NCBI GenBank assembly: GCA_963771305.1
Contig: CAVYTS010000033.1
Coordinates: 372,001-436,000 of the forward strand
Direction: 5' to 3'
Source: CAJCIT01 sp963771305
Lineage (GTDB): Bacteria; Acidobacteriota; Terriglobia; Bryobacterales; Bryobacteraceae
DNA: 64,000 nucleotides
The translations under genes and the position numbers were made by a program. The notes beneath the pieces are model-generated. The model made no database searches and was not told the DNA's origin. It saw only the letters and a program-made list of their open reading frames with translations. Below, piece by piece: positions 51,136 to 59,898 of the stretch (within the stretch, counting starts at the first letter, position 1; each line of letters opens with the position of its first letter).

Positions 51136-51543
51136 ATGTGGCGTATCCCTGCCGCCGTAGTTGCTGGTTACGTATTGATCGGCGTCTTAGTTGTAATCAC
51201 CGACCAGATCTTCAACATGGTCATCCCAGGCTTTAAGCTGATGACCATGCCGCCGCTCTATTACTTTGCAATCAGCTTGTTCACGGACTTTGTGTATTCC
51301 ATTGCCGGTGGTTACCTCTGCGCCTGGATTGCCCGCGACCGGGCATGGAAGGCCACCACCGCGCTAATGATTTTCGGCAGTCTGATCGGTCTTATCAGCC
51401 AAATCGTGCTTTGGACGACGGTGCCTCATTGGTATGGTGTGGCGCTGCTGGTGCTGTTTCCGATAGGAGTTTGGCTCGGCTGGAGACTTTTGCGCAAAGA
51501 ACACGCCAACTTAGCTCCGGGCCCAGATAAACCATTGTGCTGA
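51136..51543 (+). CDS. Small four-helix membrane protein
   Basis: 135 aa from the ATG at 51136; the frame is open upstream to 50683 but that part lacks coding character. Hydrophobic segments: PAAVVAGYVLIGVLVVITDQ, YYFAISLFTDFVYSIAGGYL, ALMIFGSLIGLISQIVLW and WYGVALLVLFPIGVWLGWRL. This looks like a complete inner-membrane protein of unknown function. No partner gene is evident. Confidence 0.65.
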   Translation: MWRIPAAVVAGYVLIGVLVVITDQIFNMVIPGFKLMTMPPLYYFAISLFTDFVYSIAGGYLCAWIARDRAWKATTALMIFGSLIGLISQIVLWTTVPHWYGVALLVLFPIGVWLGWRLLRKEHANLAPGPDKPLC

Positions 51544-51653
51544 TCCTCTGCACCTTGCTCCGCCAGTCACGCCTTCCATATAGCTTTTCTAGCCTTTCGC
51601 CTTCGTCCTCGACTAGCCATCCCGTTTCGCGTTGACCGGCCAGGCGGTTGCCC

Positions 51654-51689
51654 TCATCCTTACACTAGGGCCCAAGTGAAAGATTGCTT
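51654..51689. repeat. Dispersed ~36-bp repeat, copy B
   Basis: Begins TCATCCTTACACTAGGGCCC and resembles 15325-15360 (24 of the first 29 bases identical). It ends 50 bp upstream of the ABC permease start. Confidence 0.5.
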
Positions 51690-51738
51690 ACAAAATGCTA
51701 ACCTCCTAGTACTTGGCCCAGCGTTATAAACCGATCTG

Positions 51739-52986
51739 ATGACTACCTTTCGTTTCTTAGGGACTGCCGTTTCGCTGGCTCTGGATTCCATCCGCGTGCA
51801 CAAGCTGCGCAGCTTTCTGACGCTGCTCGGCATAATCATCGGCGTGGCGAGCGTCATTCTGGTGGGCGCCGCTATCGATGGCCTCGGTGCTTACGCCGAT
51901 CAGATCACGTCCAAGGCCTTTGGAACCAACAGCTTTCTGGTGGCGCAAATCGCTTCGGTCGGACGCTTGAGCTACAAACAGCTCGTTGCGAAGCAGAAAC
52001 GCAACAAACGCATCACACCCGAAGATGTCGCCTATTTGCGCTCGGTTACGGGCAGTCAGGTCCTGTATGCGTCTTACCAGCAGCGCATCGCGGATGTGAA
52101 GTCCGAAAACCAAACTTACGAGGACGCCAATATCATCGGCGCGTCAGCCACTCTTCCAGACATACGCGACGTTCCCATCGCCGATGGCCGCTTTTTTACC
52201 GAGACAGAGGAGCAATACCGCCAACCGGTGGCGGTGATCGGAGAGGATATTCGAACCAAGCTGTTTCCAGGCAACTCGCCCATTGGAAAGACGTTGCGCC
52301 TGACAGGCATTGATTTCACGGTTGTCGGCCTACTGGAGCAGCAAGGTTCATCCTTCGGGCAGAGCCTCGATAATCCCGTCTACATTCCCATCAGCGTCTA
52401 TTACCAGCTCTTCGGAGGCCGCGACAAGGGCATCATGTTCGGACGTGGGCGGCCTGCCACCGGCCTCACCATGGATGCCGCGCTCGATATCACGCGCAAT
52501 GCGCTGCGCAGCCACTTCCACGCGCGGCCTGGCGAAGACGACAACTTCGATGTGCTCACGCCCGACTCCGTGCGCTCGTTCACCGATCAGATCCTGGGCG
52601 TCATCGCGGGCGTGGTGGTGCCGATTACGGGAATCTCTCTCGTCGTGGGCGGCATCGTGGTGATGAACATCATGCTGGTCAGCGTCACGGAACGCACTCG
52701 GGAGATCGGAATTCGCAAAAGCCTCGGGGCACGCGAGAGCGACATTATGCTGCAATTCCTGACGGAGTCCGTCTTCCTCTCCATTGCGGGAGGCTTTCTG
52801 GGGCTTGTCCTTGGGGCGTTGATCGCGCAGCTTCTTCAGATCCTCACCGGCGCAACTCTGCGAGTGACCGCCACCTACGTCATACTGTCGATTCTGGTTT
52901 CGAGCATAGTCGGAATCGTTTCCGGTTGGTATCCGGCCCGGCGGGCAGCACGCCTTGATCCCGTCGAGGCATTGCGGGCGGAATGA
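51739..52986 (+). CDS. MacB/FtsX-type ABC transporter permease
   Basis: 415 aa. N-terminal helix (LRSFLTLLGIIIGVASVILV), MacB periplasmic domain to about residue 275 (DVPIADGRFFTETEEQYRQP, VIGEDIRTKLFPGNSPIGKT), and three helices of the FtsX domain with GGIVVMNIMLVSVTERTREI and GWYPARRAARLDPVEALRAE at the end. It is closely related in layout to the permeases at 11.1-13.6 kb. The next permease starts 8 bp after its stop. No ATPase gene is present. Confidence 0.92.
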   Translation: MTTFRFLGTAVSLALDSIRVHKLRSFLTLLGIIIGVASVILVGAAIDGLGAYADQITSKAFGTNSFLVAQIASVGRLSYKQLVAKQKRNKRITPEDVAYLRSVTGSQVLYASYQQRIADVKSENQTYEDANIIGASATLPDIRDVPIADGRFFTETEEQYRQPVAVIGEDIRTKLFPGNSPIGKTLRLTGIDFTVVGLLEQQGSSFGQSLDNPVYIPISVYYQLFGGRDKGIMFGRGRPATGLTMDAALDITRNALRSHFHARPGEDDNFDVLTPDSVRSFTDQILGVIAGVVVPITGISLVVGGIVVMNIMLVSVTERTREIGIRKSLGARESDIMLQFLTESVFLSIAGGFLGLVLGALIAQLLQILTGATLRVTATYVILSILVSSIVGIVSGWYPARRAARLDPVEALRAE

Positions 52987-52993
52987 GACAGAG

Positions 52994-54244
52994 ATGAGAA
53001 TCAGCCCTAAACAAACTCTGGGAATGGCTCTGGATGCGGTCTGGACCCATAAGCTGCGTTCCGGCCTGACGGTGCTCGGCATCGTGATCGGAATCACCAC
53101 CACAGTCACGGTGGCGTCATTGCTTTCCGGCCTGAAGGGATCTATCGAAGAATTCTTCAAGGAGTTTGGTCCCGACAGCATCTTTGTAGCCCGCCTGAGC
53201 GGCGATCCCAGCGGCGCCAACGCTCCCCCAAAGGAGCGGAAGAGAAAACCGATCCGGCCGGAAGATGCCGACTACCTCAGGGCAACCGTGCATTCCATCT
53301 CGGATGTCGGCATCAGTCTTTTCATTGGGCAGCCGGCGGGCAGGGTCGCCACAGCTAAGGTGCCGGGCTTCGAATCCGACAATTTGGGGATCGTGGGCGC
53401 GACGCCCAATCTCTACGACATCAATCCGCGCGAATTGGATCAGGGTCGAATCTTTACCGAGCAGGAAGCCAGGCGCGGTCAGCGCGTGGCCGTGCTGGGA
53501 TACAGTTTGGCGGAAGCGCTGTTCCCGGACCATAACGGCATCGGACGCGCGGTGAACATAGACGGCGCGGAGTACACCATTGTCGGAGTGCAGGCGCTGG
53601 CGAAGGGTGGATTCTTTGGCGAGAACGGGCTGGACAGGCAAGTCACAATTCCGCTCGAAACCGCTCGGCTGCGCTATCCGCAATCCACCAACTACTTCCT
53701 GACGGCTAAGGCGAAACCGGGCATGCGCGCCGATGCTGTGGAAGAAGTCCGGGCTGCAATACGGCGTATCCGGCACACGCCCAAAGATGCTCCAGACGAT
53801 TTTGCGCTGTCGACTCCAGATTCCATCATCGAGAATTTCAACAAGATCACCAGCATGATTCTGCTGGTCTCGGTCGCCATTTCCGCCGTGGGCCTGCTGG
53901 TCGGCGGCATCGGGGTCATGAACATCATGCTGGTCAGCGTTACCGAGCGCACCCGCGAAATTGGGGTTCGCAAAGCGATGGGTGCTCGCCGCGGCGACAT
54001 CGTCACGCAATTCCTGGCGGAGGCCATGGCGCTCACCGGCGCCGGTGGTCTGTTGGGAATCGTGGTATCCGTGCTAGTCACGGTGCTGGTGGGGATTCTC
54101 CTTCCCAGCATTAAGACGCAGGTCCCTGCGTGGGCCCTGATCACCGGCTTCACCGTTTCGGTCGCAATCGGCGTTTTCTTTGGAGTGTGGCCGGCCGTGA
54201 AGGCCTCAAAGCTCGACCCGGTTGAAGCGTTGCGCTACGAGTAA
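52994..54244 (+). CDS. MacB/FtsX-type ABC transporter permease
   Basis: 416 aa from the ATG at 52994; the longer frame to 52955 would overlap the preceding gene. It has the same domain order: helix LRSGLTVLGIVIGITTTVTV, MacB periplasmic domain (DADYLRATVHSISDVGISLF, GYSLAEALFPDHNGIGRAVN), FtsX signature GGIGVMNIMLVSVTERTREI with VRKAMGARRGDIV, and the C-terminal WPAVKASKLDPVEALRYE. With the preceding gene it probably forms a heterodimeric permease that borrows an ATPase encoded elsewhere. Confidence 0.92.
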   Translation: MRISPKQTLGMALDAVWTHKLRSGLTVLGIVIGITTTVTVASLLSGLKGSIEEFFKEFGPDSIFVARLSGDPSGANAPPKERKRKPIRPEDADYLRATVHSISDVGISLFIGQPAGRVATAKVPGFESDNLGIVGATPNLYDINPRELDQGRIFTEQEARRGQRVAVLGYSLAEALFPDHNGIGRAVNIDGAEYTIVGVQALAKGGFFGENGLDRQVTIPLETARLRYPQSTNYFLTAKAKPGMRADAVEEVRAAIRRIRHTPKDAPDDFALSTPDSIIENFNKITSMILLVSVAISAVGLLVGGIGVMNIMLVSVTERTREIGVRKAMGARRGDIVTQFLAEAMALTGAGGLLGIVVSVLVTVLVGILLPSIKTQVPAWALITGFTVSVAIGVFFGVWPAVKASKLDPVEALRYE

Positions 54245-54262
54245 CGCAGACGATGCCCCTCG

Positions 54263-54985
54263 CTAGCTGCGGCGGCCGCCGTTCATCACCCGTAGCAGAA
54301 TGTTCAGCGTCGCCACGAAAACATTAAACACGCCCGCAAACAGCATCAAAGCGCCTGGAATCGGGCTGTCGGCATCCGGAGTCCTCAGGACATTGCTCGT
54401 CGAGTAGATCAAGGTAAATACGCCCATCGCGCCAATCGCCACGCTGATCAACATTCCTAAGAAGCCGATGTTGAGGAAGCTGTTCAGAATAACTGCTCCG
54501 ATGATGGAGAAAAACAGCCCGATCATCAGGCCGCGTGGCGCGGAGAATGTCCGGCCGGAGAACATCACGTAAAGCGTAATCCCCACAAATACAAACGCCG
54601 TGATGAAAAGCGCCACCGTAATCAGCTGCGGTGCGATGGAACGGGCCACCCACAGCAACGGTGACATCGCAATGCCCGCCACAAAACCATCGGCAACCAG
54701 CGCCGTCACACCCAAAGCCGGATTATGACGAACCGCAATCGCCACCCGAGGCACAAGGTTGAGCAGGAGAATCGCTACGATCCAGCCCAGCCATCCGGAG
54801 AAGAAGCGAGCCAGCGTCTCGGACGTCGCGCCAATGTATCCACCCACCAACGCACTCACGACGCTGAGCCCAAACAGGAGGTAGGTCTGCTTGATCACCG
54901 CCGCACGCTGTCCCGTTAGGTCTGTGGTGCCGGTCAGCTTATCCCAGACTGACGACTGATAGTTATTGCCGTACATAGTGTTCAT
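54263..54985 (-). CDS. Bax inhibitor-1/YccA family membrane protein
   Basis: 240 aa with seven helices. The N-terminal ~30 residues are polar (NYQSSVWDKLTGTTDLTG), followed by TYLLFGLSVVSALVGGYIGA, WIVAILLLNLVPRVAIAVRH, SIAPQLITVALFITAFVFVG, GLMIGLFFSIIGAVILNSFL, IGAMGVFTLIYSTSNVLR and a C-terminal ALMLFAGVFNVFVATLNILL. That is the BI-1 pattern. Bacterial BI-1 proteins (BsYetJ) are pH-sensitive calcium leak channels, and YccA modulates FtsH. It is convergent with the permease pair. Confidence 0.92.
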   Translation of the reverse strand: MNTMYGNNYQSSVWDKLTGTTDLTGQRAAVIKQTYLLFGLSVVSALVGGYIGATSETLARFFSGWLGWIVAILLLNLVPRVAIAVRHNPALGVTALVADGFVAGIAMSPLLWVARSIAPQLITVALFITAFVFVGITLYVMFSGRTFSAPRGLMIGLFFSIIGAVILNSFLNIGFLGMLISVAIGAMGVFTLIYSTSNVLRTPDADSPIPGALMLFAGVFNVFVATLNILLRVMNGGRRS

Positions 54986-55277
54986 TACCTCTTATCCGTG
55001 CCACTGCCGCACGATACCAGAATAAATGGAAATGGGCTGGACCAAAGCAAGGCGAACCCCATCGGTTTAGCATTGTCCGAACCTCAAAAACCTGGGCGGC
55101 CCCAACTTCGGTTAGGGCCGTCGATCGGGTTGATTCTTAAGGGCCGCCTGGCTCGAAGTGCCTCCGTGCAGCGGTTGATCCGTCTTTGACAGGGATCTGG
55201 GGAGCTGCCCATCGCGGCCTCTCGGTCGCGACATAGCTCTTTGCCAAGCCCCGGGTTACAAAGACGCTGAAGTCCGA

Positions 55278-55469
55278 TTAAGCGGACTTTTCCGTTTCTT
55301 TCTTCTCTTCGGTGGTTTCGTTCGTCACCTGGCGCATGGTGTCGCGGAAATTCTTAATTCCCTCTCCGAGGCCTTTGCCCAATTCAGGCAACTTCTTGCC
55401 GCCAAACAGAAAGAACGCAACGCCCAAAATCACCAGGAGGTGCTGGGGTCGAAATAGTCCTTCAAACAT
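55278..55469 (-). CDS. tatA: Sec-independent translocase TatA/TatE subunit
   Basis: 63 aa. One N-terminal helix (HLLVILGVAFFLFGGKKLPE), then the amphipathic helix with the family phrase KKLPELGKGLGEGIKNFRD, then a charged tail (TEEKKETEKSA). TatA forms the pore for folded proteins with twin-arginine signals, and several such signals occur in this window (20303, 49973 and perhaps 57269). No tatC is nearby, so it is an isolated copy. Confidence 0.95.
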   Translation of the reverse strand: MFEGLFRPQHLLVILGVAFFLFGGKKLPELGKGLGEGIKNFRDTMRQVTNETTEEKKETEKSA

Positions 55470-55561
55470 ATCATCTACAGTGTCTCATGAATGCTTGTCC
55501 TGCGTACATGCGTCTTGAGCCACCCCAGCAAGCCGCCGGCCGGCCGAACCCCAAGAGTGGC

Positions 55562-57190
55562 TCATTTCGTGGGGCCTTTCGTCTCCCCAGCCTTCAGCCC
55601 CCAAAACACCTTGCAATCATCGAATTCCGCATTGTGCTCATATAAGTCATCCAAACTCAGGTCGGTCATCTCGTCGTCGTCACAGCTTTGGACCGTAGCA
55701 AACGCCCCACTGGCGACCCGCTTCTTCAGTTCGGCTTTTGAAATAACGTGGAGCATCCTGGCCAACCCGGCATCCAGCTTGAGCTTATGCGAGTCACGGT
55801 GCTCTAACCCTTCTGGCGGTATGCGATTGGTTAGGAAGTAGATCGATTCATCGGCCAGGAGCGTTGCTCCGGGAGGCGTCACTTCCTTGATCTTGTTGGT
55901 GATCTTCACCAGGTCACTCCAATGCATCGTGTCGCGCTCGTCGTACGTGGCTCGCGCAATGGCGAACAGCACTAACAGCATCGTAGGCGCTACGGCCCAC
56001 CACGGGCGGTCCGGCCGGCCCAGGCGTGATCCCACAACGTACAGGCCGGCCACTGCAAGGATGCTTACGGGAGCTACCACTAGCAGGAAGTACCGCGAAA
56101 AGGTCGGGTGCGCCCTCGAAATGTGAATGGTTTCGGCCAGCGTCAGCCATGCGCAGAGGTAGAGTTCCGACCGCCGGACTCGATCCCACGCAACTTGGGG
56201 CAAGTATCCGCCGCCCTGACCATCTGCGGCGCTGATCGAAGTCGCATAAGCCTGCGGTCCACGGCGGGCAACGCTGATAATGTACGCTAATCCCGCAATC
56301 GCGAGCAGACCGAGCATCAACGCCTGGGAGGATTCGAGCCACGACGTGAGAACGTCAATGTCGTGCGGAATGGCATCGGACCAGTCCACCTCGCGGTACT
56401 TCATGTGGTAATCGAAGATATTGAAGCGCACCACGCGTGGCGATCGCAGGAATAGCCAAAATATGGGAAGCCAGGCGGCCGCCGCACCCACCAGGAAACT
56501 GACGGCCTTCATCCAGCGACGCCCCGATCGGTTATAAACGACCAGCCAGAGCAAGAGAACCGGAGCGTAAGGCGCCGCCAGCAGCGTAGCGCTGGCTGCC
56601 GCGCTCGCCGCGAGTCCCGCCGTTGCCGCCGCTAGAGGATGCCTTACCCCCACCGCCCAAACCGTTAGGCGAAAGGCAGCGACCGAGAGAATCAAAGCCA
56701 GCGCGTACCCTTGGCCCAAGGGGCCGTATTGCAGAACCTGGATGTTAGCTGCCACCAGCACGGCCACCAATAGCGAGGACGCCAGCCGCCAGCGCGGAAC
56801 AGGCATGTGCCGGTAGACGAAGTCCGCCGTTAAGAAAACTGCGCCGATCACTTCAACGGCGGCCACGACGTGGACAATCCGCCAGCTGTCGCCAAACACA
56901 CGCATCCAAGCCGCGTTCCAGAAAGCATTCAGCGGAGTCTGCGGAAAAAAGAAGTCGATGTAGGGAAGCCGCCCGTCCTTGATGAGCTGGGCTGTCAGTA
57001 TGTGGAAACCTTCGTCCCAGGCGAATGCCCAGGTCAGCGAGTAGAGAATATAGCCGGCCCCCATCAGCAGAACGATGCCGCACAGGATCGGGTACGACGT
57101 CCGGCGCCAGTGGTTCGGGGAGGCATCCACGCTGGGGAAATCGATCTGAGGTGAGTCTTCCATGGGTATCGCTATCAACGTTCCCGGCAC
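55562..57190 (-). CDS. Glycosyltransferase family 39-like membrane protein
   Basis: 542 aa (an alternative ATG is at 57163). About ten helices. The first periplasmic loop has the acidic pair of GT39/ArnT-like enzymes (Asp59-Glu60 in AWDEGFHILTAQLI) and IDFFFPQTPLNAFWNAAW. The C-terminal ~130 residues are outside (IKEVTPPGATLLADESIYFL, HRDSHKLKLDAGLARM). These enzymes use polyprenyl-phosphate sugars to modify proteins or lipids. The acceptor cannot be told. It is divergent from the CYCxC-type gene, 78 bp apart. Confidence 0.85.
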   Translation of the reverse strand: MPGTLIAIPMEDSPQIDFPSVDASPNHWRRTSYPILCGIVLLMGAGYILYSLTWAFAWDEGFHILTAQLIKDGRLPYIDFFFPQTPLNAFWNAAWMRVFGDSWRIVHVVAAVEVIGAVFLTADFVYRHMPVPRWRLASSLLVAVLVAANIQVLQYGPLGQGYALALILSVAAFRLTVWAVGVRHPLAAATAGLAASAAASATLLAAPYAPVLLLWLVVYNRSGRRWMKAVSFLVGAAAAWLPIFWLFLRSPRVVRFNIFDYHMKYREVDWSDAIPHDIDVLTSWLESSQALMLGLLAIAGLAYIISVARRGPQAYATSISAADGQGGGYLPQVAWDRVRRSELYLCAWLTLAETIHISRAHPTFSRYFLLVVAPVSILAVAGLYVVGSRLGRPDRPWWAVAPTMLLVLFAIARATYDERDTMHWSDLVKITNKIKEVTPPGATLLADESIYFLTNRIPPEGLEHRDSHKLKLDAGLARMLHVISKAELKKRVASGAFATVQSCDDDEMTDLSLDDLYEHNAEFDDCKVFWGLKAGETKGPTK

Positions 57191-57268
57191 CTCCCGATTC
57201 GAAGGCTCGCGGGTTCCAAGATATTGTAGTAGGAGCGTGCCATTTCGTGGCTCAGCAGGAGGATTCTT

Positions 57269-57706
57269 TTGTCAATCACGCGTAGACAGCTCATGGCGGG
57301 AACTCTCACCTCAATGACGGCAGCAATCACAATCACTGCCGCGGAAGAGCGGATTCCTGCATTCCACAGCGAACCGCCAACCGGGTCCCTGCCCGCGACC
57401 AAGGACCCTCAACAGTACGCCGCCAAACCGGAAGTGCAGCGCGTCTACGAACTCGCAGGCAAGATCCGCCCGGTACTCTATCAACTGCCTTGCTATTGCT
57501 CGTGTGATAAGTTCGCCGGACACGGCAGCCTGCTCGATTGCTTCGTAGACGCCCACGGTGAGGAGTGTTCTATCTGCCGCCACGAAGCGGTGTTTGCCTA
57601 CCAGCAAACCAAGGCCGGCGTCGCTCCGGCGAAGATCCGCGAGAAAATCGTTGCCGGCCAGTGGAAGAAGGTCGATATGTCGCCCCAGGCTCTGGCAAAC
57701 CTGTAA
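57269..57706 (+). CDS. PCYCxC-motif protein, exported
   Basis: 145 aa from a TTG at 57269, with a perfect AGGAGG 6 bp upstream that decides the start. A twin-arginine-like signal is at the N-terminus (ITRRQLMAGTLTSMTAAIT). The core is QLPCYCSCDKFAGHGSLLDC followed by HGEECSICRHEAVFAYQQ, with six or more Cys and two His, typical of the PCYCxC family found in Gram-positive and acidobacterial genomes. Metal binding or disulfide formation outside the cell is likely. It then has a helical end (APAKIREKIVAGQWKKVDM). Confidence 0.85.
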   Translation: MSITRRQLMAGTLTSMTAAITITAAEERIPAFHSEPPTGSLPATKDPQQYAAKPEVQRVYELAGKIRPVLYQLPCYCSCDKFAGHGSLLDCFVDAHGEECSICRHEAVFAYQQTKAGVAPAKIREKIVAGQWKKVDMSPQALANL

Positions 57707-57730
57707 AGTCTCCGCTTTCAATGAGCCGCT

Positions 57731-58120
57731 TCAGTGAATTCGCTCGTGCGTCCAGCGGTCCCTGCCGGCCCAGTAAGGACATTGCGGACAGGACTTCCCG
57801 TCCGGATAATCGATGCCTTCCTCATGCGGGCAGCCCACGATTCGATCCGTGATCGCCACCGACTTCGCTCCTTGCGCCAGGATGAAGGCCAGAATCTCCT
57901 GTTCGATCCCGGCATCGTGCCGGATGTCTGTATCCTCACTGAACCAGCGTTCCAGCGAATCCGTATCTTCGCCTTCGTTGCGGATTATGCCTACGGTTAC
58001 CTTGGTTGCCAGCTGGTGCGTTGGCCCATACAGCGCCACCGTGGCCACAGGATAGCCCTGAAATCCTCGCTTGGCCTTCGACCGCAGCCGCGAAACGGAT
58101 TTCTTCTTTATCTTCTTCAT
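57731..58120 (-). CDS. Conserved hypothetical protein with CxxC motif
   Basis: 129 aa. It starts with a very basic stretch (KKIKKKSVSRLRSKAKRG), then a beta-alpha domain (YPVATVALYGPTHQLATKVT, VGIIRNEGEDTDSLERWFSE, EQEILAFILAQGAKSVAIT) and a C-terminal zinc-type pair in CPHEEGIDYPDGKSCPQC. I have no family name for it, though the pattern is typical of a conserved soluble protein. It is convergent with the CYCxC gene, 24 bp apart. Confidence 0.7.
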   Translation of the reverse strand: MKKIKKKSVSRLRSKAKRGFQGYPVATVALYGPTHQLATKVTVGIIRNEGEDTDSLERWFSEDTDIRHDAGIEQEILAFILAQGAKSVAITDRIVGCPHEEGIDYPDGKSCPQCPYWAGRDRWTHERIH

Positions 58121-58201
58121 ACTTCAGATGCAATACCAGTTGGAGCCGCCCGTCAAGCTAAGAATCCGTAACGCGCGCCCAAGAGCTCCTCAGTGAGCCT
58201 A

Positions 58202-59737
58202 TCAGTCCAGCCTGGGGCCCAGCCCAAGCGCCCGCCCCAGCTTCAGCCACCGCGACCTAGCAGCCAACGCTCGTTCCTCAGTCAGCACTTCCAGTCTTCG
58301 TTGGAGTTCCGACCTCGTTTGCATTTGAATCTCGAACAACCGAGCTTGTGATGCTCGCAACTTGTCCAGCTCGACGACCAGTTCACCGAGTTCAGAGAAT
58401 TCGTCGTTCGGCAGGCCGGGCGGTTGCCCCAATCCGATCGCACGGCTGTGTTCTTCTGCTGCGGCGCTCTGCGCGCGCATCGCTGCCAGCAAAGGACCAA
58501 GCTCTTTTCGGCCCCTGGTCACTTCTGAGGTGAGCTCGGCGATGATCAGTTCTTTGTCAGCGAGGGTGGCCTCAGTTTCGCTAAGGCGGGTTCGAGCCTG
58601 GTTGAGCTTCACATCCAGGTCACTCAGTTCGTTGACTTTACGTTCGAGCTCTTGGGCCCATTTGGTGCGTTCGATGATAACCGCCTCAGCGTCGCCCAGC
58701 TTTGCCACAAGTTCGTAAACCTGCCCCCGCGTCCTGGTTAGCTCCTGGTCCAGGCTTTGTGCCCATTCGGTCCGCTCCGTGTGTTCGTGTTGCAGCTGGT
58801 TGGCCCAGTTGGTGCGTTGTTCCAGTTCATTCTCGGCGGTTTTCAGCGCCGCCAAGGCTGCATCGCGCTCGCGCTGATGATCTAGAATCTGCTGTTCAAG
58901 ACCAGCAATCCACTTGCCTCTGGCCTCCAGATCCGATTCGAACTGAGCCAGCTGCCCGGCGGCGACCCCGCGTTCCTCGCTAAGTGTCTCCAATTCCTGC
59001 TGCAGCATTTGAATGTGTCGTTCACGCTCGCGTAGCAGGTTCCCTTCGTGCGGAACATACGCGTACGAGAGGGCTGGAACGGGCTGACGACCGCAAATCG
59101 CTATATAGAAGTGGGCGTCTGAAACGTCCTCCGCAGCCTCGGCAAAGGTAGCAGTTCCGCTCGGCGCTGACCTCTCACCAAAGAAAGTGAACGCCTCCAC
59201 TCGATTCTGAGCAAGAATGCGCACGTGCGGAAAACAGGCTTTCAACACTTCACGAAATTCCTCGTATTCGAATTCGTGGATATGAAACGGGTTAGGACCT
59301 TCGCATTGCCTTGCTTCACCGTAGTACGTCTTATTCGGCGTCGAGACAAGAAACAGCCCCTCGTCGGCCAGAACCCGATTCGCTTCGCTCAAGAGCCGTG
59401 GCCAATCCGCGAGATGTTCAATTACTTCAAAAGCCGTGATTAAGTCGAAGGACCCGATCTCCTTAGGAAAGCTCTCAGCCGATCCGACCACGAATTTAGC
59501 CTTCGCCCCATAGTGCAGGGTTGCGTAGTCCACCGCTTCCGGCGAGATATCGAAGCCTAAGGTGTACGTCGCCATCTCGGCCAGGCACGCCGCGCCATAG
59601 CCCGTGCCGCAGCCTACATCGAGCACCCGTTTCCCGGCTGCCAATCCAGTCGCGAACGAGTAGCGCGATACGTGCTCATCCCAAAGACTCGGTTCTACCA
59701 ATCCCGGGATCACGCGCTCACCGGTGAATTCTGCCAA
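58202..59737 (-). CDS. SAM-dependent methyltransferase with long C-terminal coiled coil
   Basis: 511 aa. Residues ~1-220 are a class I methyltransferase: motif I GKRVLDVGCGTGYGAACLAE (36-53), DISPEAVDYA, FDLITAFEVIEHLADWPRLL and VLADEGLFLVSTPNK. The start FTGERVIPGLVEPSLWDEH is a known lead-in of methyltransferases in polysaccharide or lipid loci. From about 230 to 480 it is a coiled coil (RERERHIQMLQQELETLSEE, ELVAKLGDAEAVIIERTKWA, ERKVNELSDLDVKLNQARTR). The coil may act as a molecular ruler or scaffold, as in O-antigen chain-length control by WbdD; that comparison is inference. It ends with AARSRWLKLGRALGLG. Confidence 0.88.
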   Translation of the reverse strand: MAEFTGERVIPGLVEPSLWDEHVSRYSFATGLAAGKRVLDVGCGTGYGAACLAEMATYTLGFDISPEAVDYATLHYGAKAKFVVGSAESFPKEIGSFDLITAFEVIEHLADWPRLLSEANRVLADEGLFLVSTPNKTYYGEARQCEGPNPFHIHEFEYEEFREVLKACFPHVRILAQNRVEAFTFFGERSAPSGTATFAEAAEDVSDAHFYIAICGRQPVPALSYAYVPHEGNLLRERERHIQMLQQELETLSEERGVAAGQLAQFESDLEARGKWIAGLEQQILDHQRERDAALAALKTAENELEQRTNWANQLQHEHTERTEWAQSLDQELTRTRGQVYELVAKLGDAEAVIIERTKWAQELERKVNELSDLDVKLNQARTRLSETEATLADKELIIAELTSEVTRGRKELGPLLAAMRAQSAAAEEHSRAIGLGQPPGLPNDEFSELGELVVELDKLRASQARLFEIQMQTRSELQRRLEVLTEERALAARSRWLKLGRALGLGPRLD

Positions 59738-59898
59738 GATTATTCCTTATTGGAAAGCGATGCGGCCTTCCAGTCTACTTAAGAAGCCTCACACTCGTTT
59801 TTCGGCACGGTCGGTGTCATAAAGCTGTAACGCATCCCCAAAGCAGGAGTTTACACTCCCGACGCCGGATTGGTACCGCGACTGCACTGAAGTGGTTC

